Assembly (NCBI GenBank): GCA_001800285.1
Contig: MGVC01000013.1
Coordinates: 143,175 to 185,681, forward strand
DNA from: Elusimicrobia bacterium RIFOXYA2_FULL_39_19
GTDB taxonomy: Bacteria > Elusimicrobiota > Endomicrobiia > CG1-02-37-114 > XYA2-FULL-39-19
Reading direction: 5' to 3'
DNA: 42,507 bases
Below are positions 27,197-36,630 of this stretch, piece by piece. Numbering within the stretch: position 1 is the stretch's first letter; every line of letters begins with the position of its first letter. A program made the position numbers and the translations under genes. The notes beneath the pieces are model-generated. The model ran no database searches. It was not told the DNA's origin and was given only the letters and a program-made list of their open reading frames with translations.

Positions 27197-28483
27197 TTAG
27201 AAACTTAAACCTTTTTCCTTGCTTACAACTATTGTTTCTTCTCTGGTTCTTCCCATAGAAATCAAAGATATTTTTGTGCCTGTAAGTTGTTCCAGCCGTT
27301 CCACATATTTTCTTGCATTTATTGGGATATGCTTAAAATCTGTTGTACGTATATCTTCATAAAAACCGGGCATTTCAATATAGACAGGTTTACAGTTTGC
27401 CAGTATTTCTCTTGAATAAGGAAATTCCCTGATAATGGTTCCTTTGTATTTATAAGCTACGCATATTTTCAGCGGGCTAATGCCTTTAAGACAATCTAAT
27501 TTTGTTACAGCAAAACTGTTTATCCCGTTAATCCTTACGCTATGGCGTACGCTTACCGCATCAAACCAACCGCATCTTCTGGGCCTGCCGGTTGTGGCTC
27601 CATATTCCAGGCCTTTCTCCCTTAAATGATTTCCTAAATCATCTTTAAGTTCCGTAGGAAACGGGCCCTCTCCAACTCTGGTAGTATATGCTTTTATTAT
27701 TCCTAAAACATAATTTACCTTTGTCGGAGGAAATCCCGCACCGATGCATAAACCGCCGCTTATCGGGCTTGAGGATGTCACGTATGGATAGGTACCGAAA
27801 TCAATATCAAGTAGGGTTCCCTGTGCACTTTCAAACAGTATTCTTTTATTTTTCTTATCTGCTTCTTCTAGCATAAGGGCGGTATCCGCCATCATGGGAA
27901 GCAGAAAATTTCTCCATCTGTTATAATTCTTCATTATTTCCTGCTTCAGTTTCTTTTCCGTAGTAACCTGCTTCAATATAGGCATTTTCTCACGGATGTT
28001 TTTATCCAGCAGGTCAACAAAAGTATCTTTTTCTACAAAATCGCACAGTCTTATTCCGATTCTCACTACTTTATCAGCATAAGCCGGGCCGATACCACGT
28101 TTAGTGGTACCAATTCTAATTTTCCCTTTTTCACGCAGTTCATCAAGCAGTTTGTGATAAGGCAGTATCATGTGAGCCGCTTTGCTTATAAACAATCTTC
28201 CTTTTACGGGTATTTTTTTCTTTTTTAACAATGATACTTCCTGATATAAAGATTCCGGGTCAAAAACCACACCGTTTGCTATAAGGCAGATTTTTTTCGG
28301 AAAAACTATTCCTGAAGGTATTGTATGCAGTACAAATGGTTTTCCGTCAAGGATAATAGTATGCCCTGCATTCGGCCCGCCCTGGTATCTTACAACGTAA
28401 TCAGCTTCATTTCCCAGAAAGTGAACAATTTTTCCCTTTCCTTCGTCACCCCATTGTGCTCCTAATATAACTAATGTGCTCAT
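27197..28483 (-). CDS. purA: Adenylosuccinate synthetase
   Basis: PurA joins IMP and aspartate using GTP, the first committed step to AMP. The 428-residue length is normal. Motifs: GTP P-loop WGDEGKGK, GGPNAGHTI, KRGIGPAYADK, a TLLDIDFGTYPYVTSS segment and TTGRPRRCGWFD. It lies between purE and carB2 in a run of purine genes transcribed leftward, with spacers of 24-26 bases. Confidence 0.98.
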   Translation of the reverse strand: MSTLVILGAQWGDEGKGKIVHFLGNEADYVVRYQGGPNAGHTIILDGKPFVLHTIPSGIVFPKKICLIANGVVFDPESLYQEVSLLKKKKIPVKGRLFISKAAHMILPYHKLLDELREKGKIRIGTTKRGIGPAYADKVVRIGIRLCDFVEKDTFVDLLDKNIREKMPILKQVTTEKKLKQEIMKNYNRWRNFLLPMMADTALMLEEADKKNKRILFESAQGTLLDIDFGTYPYVTSSSPISGGLCIGAGFPPTKVNYVLGIIKAYTTRVGEGPFPTELKDDLGNHLREKGLEYGATTGRPRRCGWFDAVSVRHSVRINGINSFAVTKLDCLKGISPLKICVAYKYKGTIIREFPYSREILANCKPVYIEMPGFYEDIRTTDFKHIPINARKYVERLEQLTGTKISLISMGRTREETIVVSKEKGLSF

Positions 28484-28509
28484 TTTGTCTCCATACCGAT
28501 ATTACGGCA

Positions 28510-29010
28510 TTATTTTTCTATTTTAAGATTTGCATTTTTTTCTTCGACCTTTTTGGCTAACTGTATTTTAAATTGTTTTATTTTTTCTCTTAATGCGCTG
28601 TCTTTTACCCCTATTATCTGCGCAGCTAAAATAGCCGCGTTTTTTGCACCTGCCTTGCCTATAGCAACCGTTGCTACGGGTATGCCTGCAGGCATCTGAA
28701 CGGTAGACAACAGTGAATCAAGGCCGCCTAAACTGTCTGTATGCATGGGAACACCTATTACCGGTAGTGGCGTAAGAGATGCCATTACACCTGCCAGATG
28801 TGCGGCGCCTCCGGCACAGGCAATTATTACTTCAAGGCCGTTTTTCTGTGCATTTGCGGAATAATCATGCGCTTTTTCAGGTGTCCTGTGTGCCGAAATT
28901 ATATTGAACTCGTATGTTATACCAAATTCTGTAAGTGTTTCCAACATGTCTTTTATGTCGGGTAAATCTGATTCACTGCCCAGTACAATTCCCACTAATG
29001 GTTTTGACAT
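28510..29010 (-). CDS. purE: N5-carboxyaminoimidazole ribonucleotide mutase (PurE)
   Basis: PurE makes CAIR in purine synthesis. The 166-residue protein has GIVLGSESDLP, IISAHRTPEKAHDY, CAGGAAHLAGVMA and SLLSTVQMPAGIPVATVAIG, which look closer to the class I (N5-CAIR mutase) form than to class II AIR carboxylases. Class I enzymes work with PurK, which is not present in this window. The C-terminal 20 residues form a charged, lysine-rich tail. It follows purB by 26 bases. Confidence 0.96.
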   Translation of the reverse strand: MSKPLVGIVLGSESDLPDIKDMLETLTEFGITYEFNIISAHRTPEKAHDYSANAQKNGLEVIIACAGGAAHLAGVMASLTPLPVIGVPMHTDSLGGLDSLLSTVQMPAGIPVATVAIGKAGAKNAAILAAQIIGVKDSALREKIKQFKIQLAKKVEEKNANLKIEK

Positions 29011-29036
29011 AATTCCTCCTGCCTACGGTAAGCTTT

Positions 29037-30404
29037 TTATATTTTTAACAGTTTTTCCCAATTTTTCACAACATTTTCAGTTTTTTTGTCTGCTATACCT
29101 ATGTACTTTTGCGGATTTGTTATTATGTCCAGCTGTTTTTTTGAAAATTTGCTTAAGTATTGTTTCATGTCAGGGTCTTTTTTCATTAGCTCTACAAGAG
29201 GCTTTCCTGTTTGCACGGAACTTTTCACAAGTTCTCTTACGTATTCGTGGGCATCCGGATGGCCATTGTATGCCAAAATAATATAAATAGGCTCTGCCAC
29301 AATTTTTCCGCTGCCCATTTCAAAATTCTTCAATAAAGCTTTTTCATCCACTTGCAGTTTTGAGCAGACTTTTATAAGTCTTCTTACGCTTGAATCAAAA
29401 CCTACCAGCAGTTCCGGTATATATCTTTGGGAACAGGAATTTGTAAGGTCACGCTGATGTTCGCAGATCATATCAAGATAAGCGGTAACAATGCGCGGCA
29501 TAAATATTTTAAACATACTTTTTACATTTTCAAAGTTGATAGGGTTTCTTTTCTGGGGCATAGTGGAACTGCCCACCTGCTTGCTTTCCTGCATTTCACA
29601 TACTTCGGATATTTCAGAGCGCTGTAAATGGCGCATATCATCAGAAAAGTTTGCCAGCACCGCAAAAGCCGATATAATGCTGTGTATAAAATCCGTCACA
29701 GCTTCCGGCGGGACTATTTGGGTAGATATTTCAGCGGGTTTTAACCCGAGTTCTGCTAAAACATCACGTTCAAATTTTTCCGGGTCATCAAACAGCAGTG
29801 AAGTAGCGTTATAAGCACCCACAGCTCCGGAAAATTTGCCGGTCAGTTTATCTGTTGATTCCTGCAGATTTATTATTCTTGAACCCAGCCGGTGAACATA
29901 CTGGGCTATAGTAAAACCGAAGGTAATAGGTTCTGCATGCTGGCCATGGGTTCTTCCCATTTGAACCGTGTTTTTATATTTCTTTGCCAGATCTATTAAT
30001 ATTTTTTCAAGTTTAATCAAATCAGGTATAATTACATTCTTTGCGGCATCGCGGTACCTGAGTATATTTGCTGTATCTACAATGTCATAGGAAGTAGCAC
30101 CCAGGTGCACGTAAGGTTTTGCCCCATCGCTTACTTTAGCGCGGATTGCATTTGCCAGGGCTCTTATGTCATGTTTAATTCTTTTTTCTTCTTCATAGGT
30201 TTCCGATGCTGTTACTTTTTCTGCGGCCTTTATAACCTCAGCGGCTATCTTCTGGGGACAAATGCCTGTTTTTGCCAGCGTTATAACCAATCCTGCTTCA
30301 ACTTTTGCTTTATATTTTACATACGCTTCTTCAGTAAGGTAAGCCCTTAATTCATCAACTGAATATCTAAAATCTGTTGGTGAAAACGCGTCATAATTTA
30401 CCAT
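29037..30404 (-). CDS. purB: Adenylosuccinate lyase
   Basis: PurB cleaves SAICAR to AICAR and adenylosuccinate to AMP, so it acts twice in the pathway. The 455-residue protein belongs to the fumarase/aspartase superfamily. Conserved regions are present: VHLGATSYDIVDTA, GRTHGQHAEPITFG with catalytic histidine, and the signature loop SSTMPQKRNPINFE. All-alpha composition and length fit. It sits between purN and purE. Confidence 0.98.
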   Translation of the reverse strand: MVNYDAFSPTDFRYSVDELRAYLTEEAYVKYKAKVEAGLVITLAKTGICPQKIAAEVIKAAEKVTASETYEEEKRIKHDIRALANAIRAKVSDGAKPYVHLGATSYDIVDTANILRYRDAAKNVIIPDLIKLEKILIDLAKKYKNTVQMGRTHGQHAEPITFGFTIAQYVHRLGSRIINLQESTDKLTGKFSGAVGAYNATSLLFDDPEKFERDVLAELGLKPAEISTQIVPPEAVTDFIHSIISAFAVLANFSDDMRHLQRSEISEVCEMQESKQVGSSTMPQKRNPINFENVKSMFKIFMPRIVTAYLDMICEHQRDLTNSCSQRYIPELLVGFDSSVRRLIKVCSKLQVDEKALLKNFEMGSGKIVAEPIYIILAYNGHPDAHEYVRELVKSSVQTGKPLVELMKKDPDMKQYLSKFSKKQLDIITNPQKYIGIADKKTENVVKNWEKLLKI

Positions 30405-30419
30405 TTTATTTCTCCCGGA

Positions 30420-31046
30420 TTATTCTTTAATTATTACTCTTTTGCCTGAAATTACCAGTTTGTTTTCACAAAAGTACTTTACTGCTTTCGGAAATATTAT
30501 ATGTTCTTTTTCCAGCACTCTTTTATGCAGGCTTTCCGGAGTATCATTATCCATTACTGGCACAACATCCTGCAGTATTATAGCGCCCTTGTCATATTCT
30601 TCATCTACAAAATGCACTGTAGGTCCGGAAAATCTTGCACCTGACTTCAGCACCGCTTCATGCACATGATGCCCGTACATGCCTTCTCCGCCAAAGGCCG
30701 GCAATAACGCCGGATGAATATTTAGTATTCTGTTTCCAAATTCCGCTATAAAAGAAGGCGCCAGCTTCAGCAGAAAACCTGCCAGGCAAACCAGGTCTAC
30801 GCTTCTGTTGTTTAATTCCAGCGCTGCCTTATCTGAAAATTCCTTCATATTCCTGCATTTTGACCTGTCTATAAGTATTGAATCAATGTTATGTTTTTTT
30901 GCCCTTTCTAAAACATAAGCATCTTTTTTGTTTGCTATCACTACTACCACTTCCCCGGGTATCATTCCTGACTCACAGGCATCAATGATTGCCTGCAGGT
31001 TTGTTCCCCCGCCGGTTGCCAGCACGCCGATTTTGCATTTTTTCAT
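30420..31046 (-). CDS. purN: Phosphoribosylglycinamide formyltransferase (folate-dependent)
   Basis: PurN transfers a formyl group from 10-formyl-THF to GAR. The 208-residue protein has the N-terminal nucleotide-binding loop (LATGGGTNLQAII, with GGG where many homologues have GSG), the catalytic segment NIHPALLPAFGG with Asn and His, and HFVDEEYDKG with the catalytic aspartate. It begins just 2 bases after the purM stop, so translation is likely coupled. fau, in the same window, acts on a related folate form. Confidence 0.97.
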   Translation of the reverse strand: MKKCKIGVLATGGGTNLQAIIDACESGMIPGEVVVVIANKKDAYVLERAKKHNIDSILIDRSKCRNMKEFSDKAALELNNRSVDLVCLAGFLLKLAPSFIAEFGNRILNIHPALLPAFGGEGMYGHHVHEAVLKSGARFSGPTVHFVDEEYDKGAIILQDVVPVMDNDTPESLHKRVLEKEHIIFPKAVKYFCENKLVISGKRVIIKE

Positions 31047-31048
31047 TG

Positions 31049-32011
31049 TTAAATTACCCTTATTTCTTTTTTACTTTTCAGGACTTCGCCAATTTCTATA
31101 GTGTCTTTAATTACTGATTGTACTTTTTTCACGTCTTTCGGCGCTACTATTAAAGTCATGCCGATACCCATATTAAGTACACGGTAAATTTCTTTATCAT
31201 CTATTTTGCCTTTTTTCTGTATTATTTTAAATATTTCCGGCACTTCCCATCTGTCTTTATAAATCACACCCATACAATTATCCGGAAGAGCTCTTATGAC
31301 GTTATCATAAAATCCTCCGCCGGTAATATGCGCCATACCTTTTAAAATCCCGGGATACCTGCTGTTTATGGCAAGAATATCTTTTACGTAAATCCTGGTT
31401 GGGGTCAATAGCACCTTGGCATGTTTTTTTAGTTCTGCAGTATTGAACACTTTGCGTACCAGAGAAAACCCGTTTGAGTGAAGGCCTGATGAAGGCACAC
31501 CCAATATTACGTCTCCGGGTTTAATTTTTGAACCGTCTATGGTTTTATCCTTATCTACCAGCCCCACCGCAAAACCTGCCAGGTCATAATCATCATTCTG
31601 GTAAAAACCGGGCATTTCTGCGGTTTCTCCGCCAAGCAGAATGCAGTCTGACTGTTTACAGCCGTCTACAATTCCCTTTATTATTTGTTTTGCAATATCC
31701 AGTTTAAGTTTTCCTGTAGCAAAGTAATCAAGAAATAATACCGGCTTGGCACCGCAGGTAATGAGGTCATTTACATTCATAGCTACCAGGTCAATACCTA
31801 CAGTATCGTGCTTCTTTAAAATATGGGCTATCTTAAGCTTTGTGCCTACCCCGTCTGTAGCGGCAACAATCATTGGCTTTTTATATTTCTTTGTATCTAC
31901 CGGAAACAAGCCTGAAAAACCGCCAATTACAGGTGATATTTTTTTGATGTGATCTACAAACTTGTTTGCGGTGTCAATATCTACGCCAGATTTTTTGTAA
32001 GTTATTCCCAT
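31049..32011 (-). CDS. purM: Phosphoribosylformylglycinamidine cyclo-ligase
   Basis: PurM (AIR synthetase) closes the imidazole ring using ATP. The 320-residue protein shows ATDGVGTKLKIA, GMGIGMTLIV-type residues near the C terminus, the LGGETAEMPGFY signature and VPSSGLHSNGFSLVRK. It shares its fold with PurL, encoded in the same cluster. It lies 15 bases after purD and 2 bases before purN. Confidence 0.98.
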   Translation of the reverse strand: MGITYKKSGVDIDTANKFVDHIKKISPVIGGFSGLFPVDTKKYKKPMIVAATDGVGTKLKIAHILKKHDTVGIDLVAMNVNDLITCGAKPVLFLDYFATGKLKLDIAKQIIKGIVDGCKQSDCILLGGETAEMPGFYQNDDYDLAGFAVGLVDKDKTIDGSKIKPGDVILGVPSSGLHSNGFSLVRKVFNTAELKKHAKVLLTPTRIYVKDILAINSRYPGILKGMAHITGGGFYDNVIRALPDNCMGVIYKDRWEVPEIFKIIQKKGKIDDKEIYRVLNMGIGMTLIVAPKDVKKVQSVIKDTIEIGEVLKSKKEIRVI

Positions 32012-32026
32012 TTTATCTCCAATATT

Positions 32027-33358
32027 TTATTCGGCTAAATGCCTCAGCCCTTTTACTCCGATATCTCTTCTGTACTGCATGCCTTCAAACGTAATTTCCT
32101 TCATAGCTTCATAGGTTTTTTTAATTGCTGTATTTAATGTTTTGTCCCAGCCGGTTATGCCTAATACCCTGCCGCCCGAAGTTACTACTGAACCGCTTTC
32201 ATTCATTGTTGTTCCCGCGTGGAATACCGCATTGCTTAAATAAGCGTTCATATATTCCAGCCCGCTGACTCTTTTACCGGTTTCATATTTGCCCGGATAG
32301 CCCTTGGATGCCAATACAACGCAGATACAACTGTCTTTTTTCCATTTTATTTTTAGTTTGGAAAGCTTGCCGTCAATTACAGCCTCAATGATATCCATAA
32401 TATCCGTTTCAAGCAAAGGAAGCACGCACTGGGTTTCCGGGTCACCAAATCTTACATTAAATTCAAGAACTTTAATATTTCCCGAACAATCTATCATTAT
32501 GCCCGCATAGATTATACCTTTAAATACAATTTTCTCTTTTTTCAGGCCTTTTATGAAGTTATCAAAAACCTGGGTTTTTGCTTTTGCTATAACGCTTTTT
32601 GTTACTACCGGGGCAGGCGCGTAAGCACCCATTCCGCCGGTGTTCGGGCCTTTGTCATTTTCAAATATTCTTTTGTGGTCCTGCGATGGCATCATTATTG
32701 ATACGGTTTTACCGTCACAGAATGCCATAATGGAAGCTTCTTCGCCTTCAATGCGTTCTTCTATAATTATCTGTTTGCCGGCATCGCCGTATATTTTGTC
32801 TACCATCATTTTTGAAATAGTATCCTTCACTTCGTATAAATCCTGAGCTACCACCACGCCTTTTCCTGCACACAGGCCGTCAGCTTTTATAATGGAATAC
32901 TTCTTTAACGGCAGGTCCCCGTTAACTTTATCTATATACTTTATGGCAGCGCTATAATTTTTGAATACCTGAAATTCGGCGGTTGGTATGCCGTGTTTTT
33001 TCATAAACACTTTTGAAAATACTTTTGAGCATTCCAGATTTGCGGCTTTCTTATTGGGGCCGAATATTTTCAAACCTTTTGACTCAAAGAAATTTACTAT
33101 CCCCTGGCCTAACGGTACCTCTGGGCCTACTACCGTTATATCTATCTGGTTTGTTTTGACATATTTTACCAGTGCAGAAAAATCAGCTATGCTGATATTA
33201 TCGCACGCAGCCAGTTCCGCCATACCCGCATTGCCCGGCACGCAGAATATTTTCTCTACCCTGGGGCTTTTGGATATTTTCCACACAAGGGCATGTTCCC
33301 TGCCGCCTGAACCGATAACCAATACTTTCAATTTTTTGTTCTTTGTTTTTTTTGCCAT
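32027..33358 (-). CDS. purD: Phosphoribosylamine-glycine ligase
   Basis: PurD joins phosphoribosylamine and glycine. The 443-residue ATP-grasp enzyme has an N-terminal Rossmann-like segment (VLVIGSGGREHALVWK), the central ATP-grasp motifs IIKADGLCAGKGVVVA and FNVRFGDPETQ, and a C-terminal beta-rich domain. The lysine-rich first residues (MAKKTKNKKLK) are longer than in many homologues but seem intact. purQ ends 16 bases upstream. Confidence 0.98.
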   Translation of the reverse strand: MAKKTKNKKLKVLVIGSGGREHALVWKISKSPRVEKIFCVPGNAGMAELAACDNISIADFSALVKYVKTNQIDITVVGPEVPLGQGIVNFFESKGLKIFGPNKKAANLECSKVFSKVFMKKHGIPTAEFQVFKNYSAAIKYIDKVNGDLPLKKYSIIKADGLCAGKGVVVAQDLYEVKDTISKMMVDKIYGDAGKQIIIEERIEGEEASIMAFCDGKTVSIMMPSQDHKRIFENDKGPNTGGMGAYAPAPVVTKSVIAKAKTQVFDNFIKGLKKEKIVFKGIIYAGIMIDCSGNIKVLEFNVRFGDPETQCVLPLLETDIMDIIEAVIDGKLSKLKIKWKKDSCICVVLASKGYPGKYETGKRVSGLEYMNAYLSNAVFHAGTTMNESGSVVTSGGRVLGITGWDKTLNTAIKKTYEAMKEITFEGMQYRRDIGVKGLRHLAE

Positions 33359-33374
33359 TAATCCTCCGGATAAA

Positions 33375-34178
33375 TTACAGATTGTTTTTTATGTAATCTA
33401 CTGCATTTTTAAATATATGAAACCCGCTTCCTGTTTCATCAAGTTCTTTGGCTGTCCAGGCAGCATGCTGATACTTCATAATGTATCTTTCCGGGTGCGG
33501 CATCATACCCAGCACCCTGCCTGTTTTATCACAAATACCGGCTATGTTTTCCTGCGCTCCATTAGGGTTATAAGGATAATCCGCCAGGTCACCTTCTTCG
33601 TCGCAATACTGGAACATTATTCTGCCGTTTTCTTCAAGCTCATCTGTGATACTTTCGTCTCTTGTAATAAATTTACCTTCTGCATGGGCAACAGGAAGCT
33701 GTATTATTTCCGGCAGGTTTTTTGTCCAGATGTTTGTGGTTTGTTGATTTGAAATTTGAGATTTGAAATTTGAAATTTTCAAATTCACCCACCGGCACTC
33801 AAATTTTGCAGAATCATTAAAACTCAAGGTCTGGGACTGCTCATTATCTATATCAAGCAGGCCTGTTTTTACAAGCACCTGAAACCCGTTGCAAATACCA
33901 ATAATCAGTTTGCCGCTGTCAACGAATTTTTTAAGTTCACCCGAGAGCTGGTAAATCAGCTTATTGGCAAAAACTTTGCCTGCTGAAATATCGTCGCCAA
34001 AAGAAAATCCGCCAGGTATTGCCATTATATTATAATCTGACAGCTTAACCTCTTTTTTAAAAAGCCTGTTAATGTGCACTAAGTCTACGGTTTGCGCGCC
34101 AGCTGTTTTAAACGCATACCCCGTTTCTTTATCACAATTGGTTCCTGCTGTTCTTAATACTATTACTTTTGATTTCAT
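33375..34178 (-). CDS. purQ: FGAM synthase glutaminase subunit PurQ, with a repeat-derived insertion
   Basis: PurQ releases ammonia from glutamine for PurL. It is a class I glutamine amidotransferase with nucleophile Cys in GICNGFQVLV and the His-Glu pair in MMPHPER. The ATG at 34178 gives 267 residues, lies 4 bases after the purL stop and has an AAAGG site. A longer frame to 34214 only adds a basic tail overlapping purL. The protein is longer than usual partly because of an insertion reading about ISNFKSQISNQQTT. It falls between the conserved KFECRWV and IQLPVAHAEGKF segments. The DNA there is a run of near-identical ATTTCAAAT units, and the frame is kept. Confidence 0.95.
   Translation of the reverse strand: MKSKVIVLRTAGTNCDKETGYAFKTAGAQTVDLVHINRLFKKEVKLSDYNIMAIPGGFSFGDDISAGKVFANKLIYQLSGELKKFVDSGKLIIGICNGFQVLVKTGLLDIDNEQSQTLSFNDSAKFECRWVNLKISNFKSQISNQQTTNIWTKNLPEIIQLPVAHAEGKFITRDESITDELEENGRIMFQYCDEEGDLADYPYNPNGAQENIAGICDKTGRVLGMMPHPERYIMKYQHAAWTAKELDETGSGFHIFKNAVDYIKNNL
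33744..33786. repeat. AT-rich repeat cluster inside purQ
   Basis: Overlapping copies of ATTTGAAAT and close variants fill this stretch, with a near-perfect 9-bp palindrome AATTTGAAA/TTTCAAATT at one end. The base composition differs sharply from the flanking purQ sequence. It encodes a Ser-Asn-Phe-Lys-Gln-rich insertion in frame. Similar sequence is a known type of dispersed repeat in other bacteria, which is why a mobile or expanding repeat is suspected. Confidence 0.7.
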
Positions 34179-34182
34179 TTTT

Positions 34183-36630
34183 TTACAGGCCTTTGAGCGT
34201 GCTTTGCCAGGCATCCTTTAAATTATCAGTTTCTTCATCTATTATTACCTGATTCTCAACACCTTTAACTATCAGGTTTTTGCCAAATGTTACACTGCCA
34301 ATTCTGGCAAAAATATTCCCTTTAAGCGCTTTTTCAAATTCCTTTTCTTTTCCCTTTTTAATTTCTACTACAAACCTGCTGTTTGATTCAGAAAATAGCA
34401 GAATGATGTTTTTTTCCGCCGCCGTAAGGCTTTTTGTTTCCGCAGGCACTTTGTTTAAAGCTATTTCCATGCCAATACCACCCGCAAAACACATTTCTGC
34501 ACAGCTTACGGCAAGGCCGCCTTCGGAACAGTCATGACAAGCCGCTACAAGGCTTTTATTCATTGCATTATTTAAGGCTATATAAAGTTTTTTTGCTTTC
34601 TGCGGGTCAAGGCCGGGGACAGTATAATCATTGGTTTTATTTAATACAGAATATTGAGAACCGCCGAGTTCCTGTTTTGTACTTCCTAAAACATATATTG
34701 AATTACCGGAATATTTCAAATCCATGGTTACAGCTTTCCGGACATCATTCATAATCGCCATTGCGGATATCAACAAAGTCATGGGGATGGATTTGCTTTT
34801 ACCTTTTTCATCAATATATTCGTTATAAAGACTGTCTTTGCCTGAGATAAAAGGTGTTTCATATACTTTTGCAATGTCATAACAAGCCTGCGAAGCGCGT
34901 ATTAAACCAGCAAGCTGTTCATTTTTATTCGGGCTGCCCCAGCAGAAGTTATCCAGCAGTGCGGTTTTTTCCAGTCCGGCGCCGGTAGCTACAAGATTTC
35001 TCACCGCTTCATCAATAGCGCCCGCCGCCATAGCATAAGCGTCAATCTTTCCGAAATTCGGGTTTATGCCACAGCTTACCGCAAAACCTCTGTATTTGTC
35101 TTTTATATCTGTTTTCGGATATTCAGCTTCTATGCTTATACGCGGCCAGATTACGCAGGCATCTCCGGGGCCGGCATTTTTACCCTGTAAAGGTTTTATG
35201 ACTGTCTGCCCCTGTACTTCATGATCATACTGGCGGATAATCCATTCTTTACTGCATACGTTGGGCATGGCTAACAAGTTATTAAGCGTTTGCGCATAAT
35301 CTTTTCCGGCAGACTTAACTACCGCTTTTGGTTTTACGCTTTTGTATATCCAGGTTGCATCCAAATGCCTCTTGGGTACACCCTCATGCATAAATTCCAT
35401 AGACAAATCACAGATTTTTGTGCCTTTATAATAACATTCCAGTCTGCCGGTATTGGTAAATTCACCAAGCACGGTAGCCTCTACGTTTTCACTTTCAAAT
35501 AGTTTTATTAACTCTTTGAGTTTATTCTTCGGCACGGAAAGCACCATTCTTTCCTGCGCTTCGGAAAGCCATATTTCCCAGGGTTTTAAACCGGCATATT
35601 TAAGCGGTGCTTTTTCCAGGTAGACTCTTACTCCGCACTCACTGCCCAGTTCTCCTACAGCAGATGAAAAACCGCCCGCTCCGCAATCTGTGATAGCTGT
35701 GTATAAATTCTTATCCCTTGCCTGCAGTATGGTATCCAGTATTTTCTTTTCTACTATGGGGTTGCCTATCTGCACGGCAGACACTTCAGTGTCTTTATCA
35801 AGCTCTATGGAAGAAAAAGTGGCCCCATGTATGCCGTCGCGGCCGGTTCTGCCGCCAACCGCCAGTACAACCTCTCCGGGAGACACTTTCTTAAATGCTT
35901 TATTTTTTGGAATTATGCCGGCTGTGCCGCAGTATACAAGCGGATTAAAAACATAACCTTCATCAAAAAGCACAGCGCCGTTTGTGGTAGGTATGCCCAT
36001 CCGGTTGCCATAATCACGCACACCGCTGACTACGCCTTTCATAATCCTTCTGGGGTGAAGCACGTTACCTGAAATATTTTTATGCGGGTAATCTATAGGG
36101 CCAAAACAGAAAATATCGGTATTCATAACAGGCTTTGAACCCAGGCCGACACCCAATATATCGCGTATTACCCCGCCAATACCTGTTCCTGCTCCGCCAT
36201 ACGGCTCCAGCGCGCTGGGGTGATTATGCGTTTCCACTTTAAAAGCAATACCGTACTTATCATTAAATTCTATAACCCCTGCATTATCCTTAAATACGGA
36301 AACACACCACTTTTTATTGAGGTCTTTTGTAACTTTAAAAACCGTTTCTTTGATAAGATTATCATAGTTTTTTACTGTTTTCTTTTTGCCATCAATTTCA
36401 GTATAGGTTACGGAAGCGGTAAGTGTTTTATGTTTGCAGTGTTCAGACCAGGTTTGCGCTATGGTTTCCAGCTCAATATCCGTAGGATTTCTGCGGATTT
36501 TTATAAAATACGCCTGAACAGCCTTCATTTCCTGCAGATTAAGAGAAAGCAGATTTTTTTTGCTTATCTGTTCAAGCTGGGTATCAGAGACATTTGAAAT
36601 ATTTATAACCGTTGTTTTATTTTCCATCAT
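34183..36630 (-). CDS. purL: FGAM synthase catalytic subunit PurL
   Basis: PurL converts FGAR to FGAM using ATP and ammonia from PurQ. At 815 residues it is longer than Bacillus small PurL (about 740) and shorter than the one-chain E. coli form. An N-terminal linker-like segment (residues about 25-75) contains IELETIAQTWSEHCKHK. The first ATP/FGAR half has KVETHNHPSALEPYGGAG and GRTGRDGIHGATFSS. The second half has CSEGGLAVSCAEM near residue 700. Its start overlaps the purS stop by a few bases (ATGATG). The gene order purS-purL-purQ repeats the domain order of the large single-chain enzyme. Confidence 0.97.
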   Translation of the reverse strand: MMENKTTVINISNVSDTQLEQISKKNLLSLNLQEMKAVQAYFIKIRRNPTDIELETIAQTWSEHCKHKTLTASVTYTEIDGKKKTVKNYDNLIKETVFKVTKDLNKKWCVSVFKDNAGVIEFNDKYGIAFKVETHNHPSALEPYGGAGTGIGGVIRDILGVGLGSKPVMNTDIFCFGPIDYPHKNISGNVLHPRRIMKGVVSGVRDYGNRMGIPTTNGAVLFDEGYVFNPLVYCGTAGIIPKNKAFKKVSPGEVVLAVGGRTGRDGIHGATFSSIELDKDTEVSAVQIGNPIVEKKILDTILQARDKNLYTAITDCGAGGFSSAVGELGSECGVRVYLEKAPLKYAGLKPWEIWLSEAQERMVLSVPKNKLKELIKLFESENVEATVLGEFTNTGRLECYYKGTKICDLSMEFMHEGVPKRHLDATWIYKSVKPKAVVKSAGKDYAQTLNNLLAMPNVCSKEWIIRQYDHEVQGQTVIKPLQGKNAGPGDACVIWPRISIEAEYPKTDIKDKYRGFAVSCGINPNFGKIDAYAMAAGAIDEAVRNLVATGAGLEKTALLDNFCWGSPNKNEQLAGLIRASQACYDIAKVYETPFISGKDSLYNEYIDEKGKSKSIPMTLLISAMAIMNDVRKAVTMDLKYSGNSIYVLGSTKQELGGSQYSVLNKTNDYTVPGLDPQKAKKLYIALNNAMNKSLVAACHDCSEGGLAVSCAEMCFAGGIGMEIALNKVPAETKSLTAAEKNIILLFSESNSRFVVEIKKGKEKEFEKALKGNIFARIGSVTFGKNLIVKGVENQVIIDEETDNLKDAWQSTLKGL

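Noticed and set aside
32988-33752. 254-codon open frame opposite purD and purQ
   Set aside because: It is antisense to two well-supported genes, with unnatural composition rich in Phe, Cys and Ile. It is a shadow frame.
33744-33786. CRISPR or microsatellite array
   Set aside because: The units are 9-14 bases without spacers and the reading frame of purQ continues through them, so it is a short coding repeat.
33375-34214. Longer purQ start at 34214
   Set aside because: It would overlap purL by 32 bases and add a basic tail not seen in PurQ. The ATG at 34178 has a ribosome binding site and begins at the conserved first strand.
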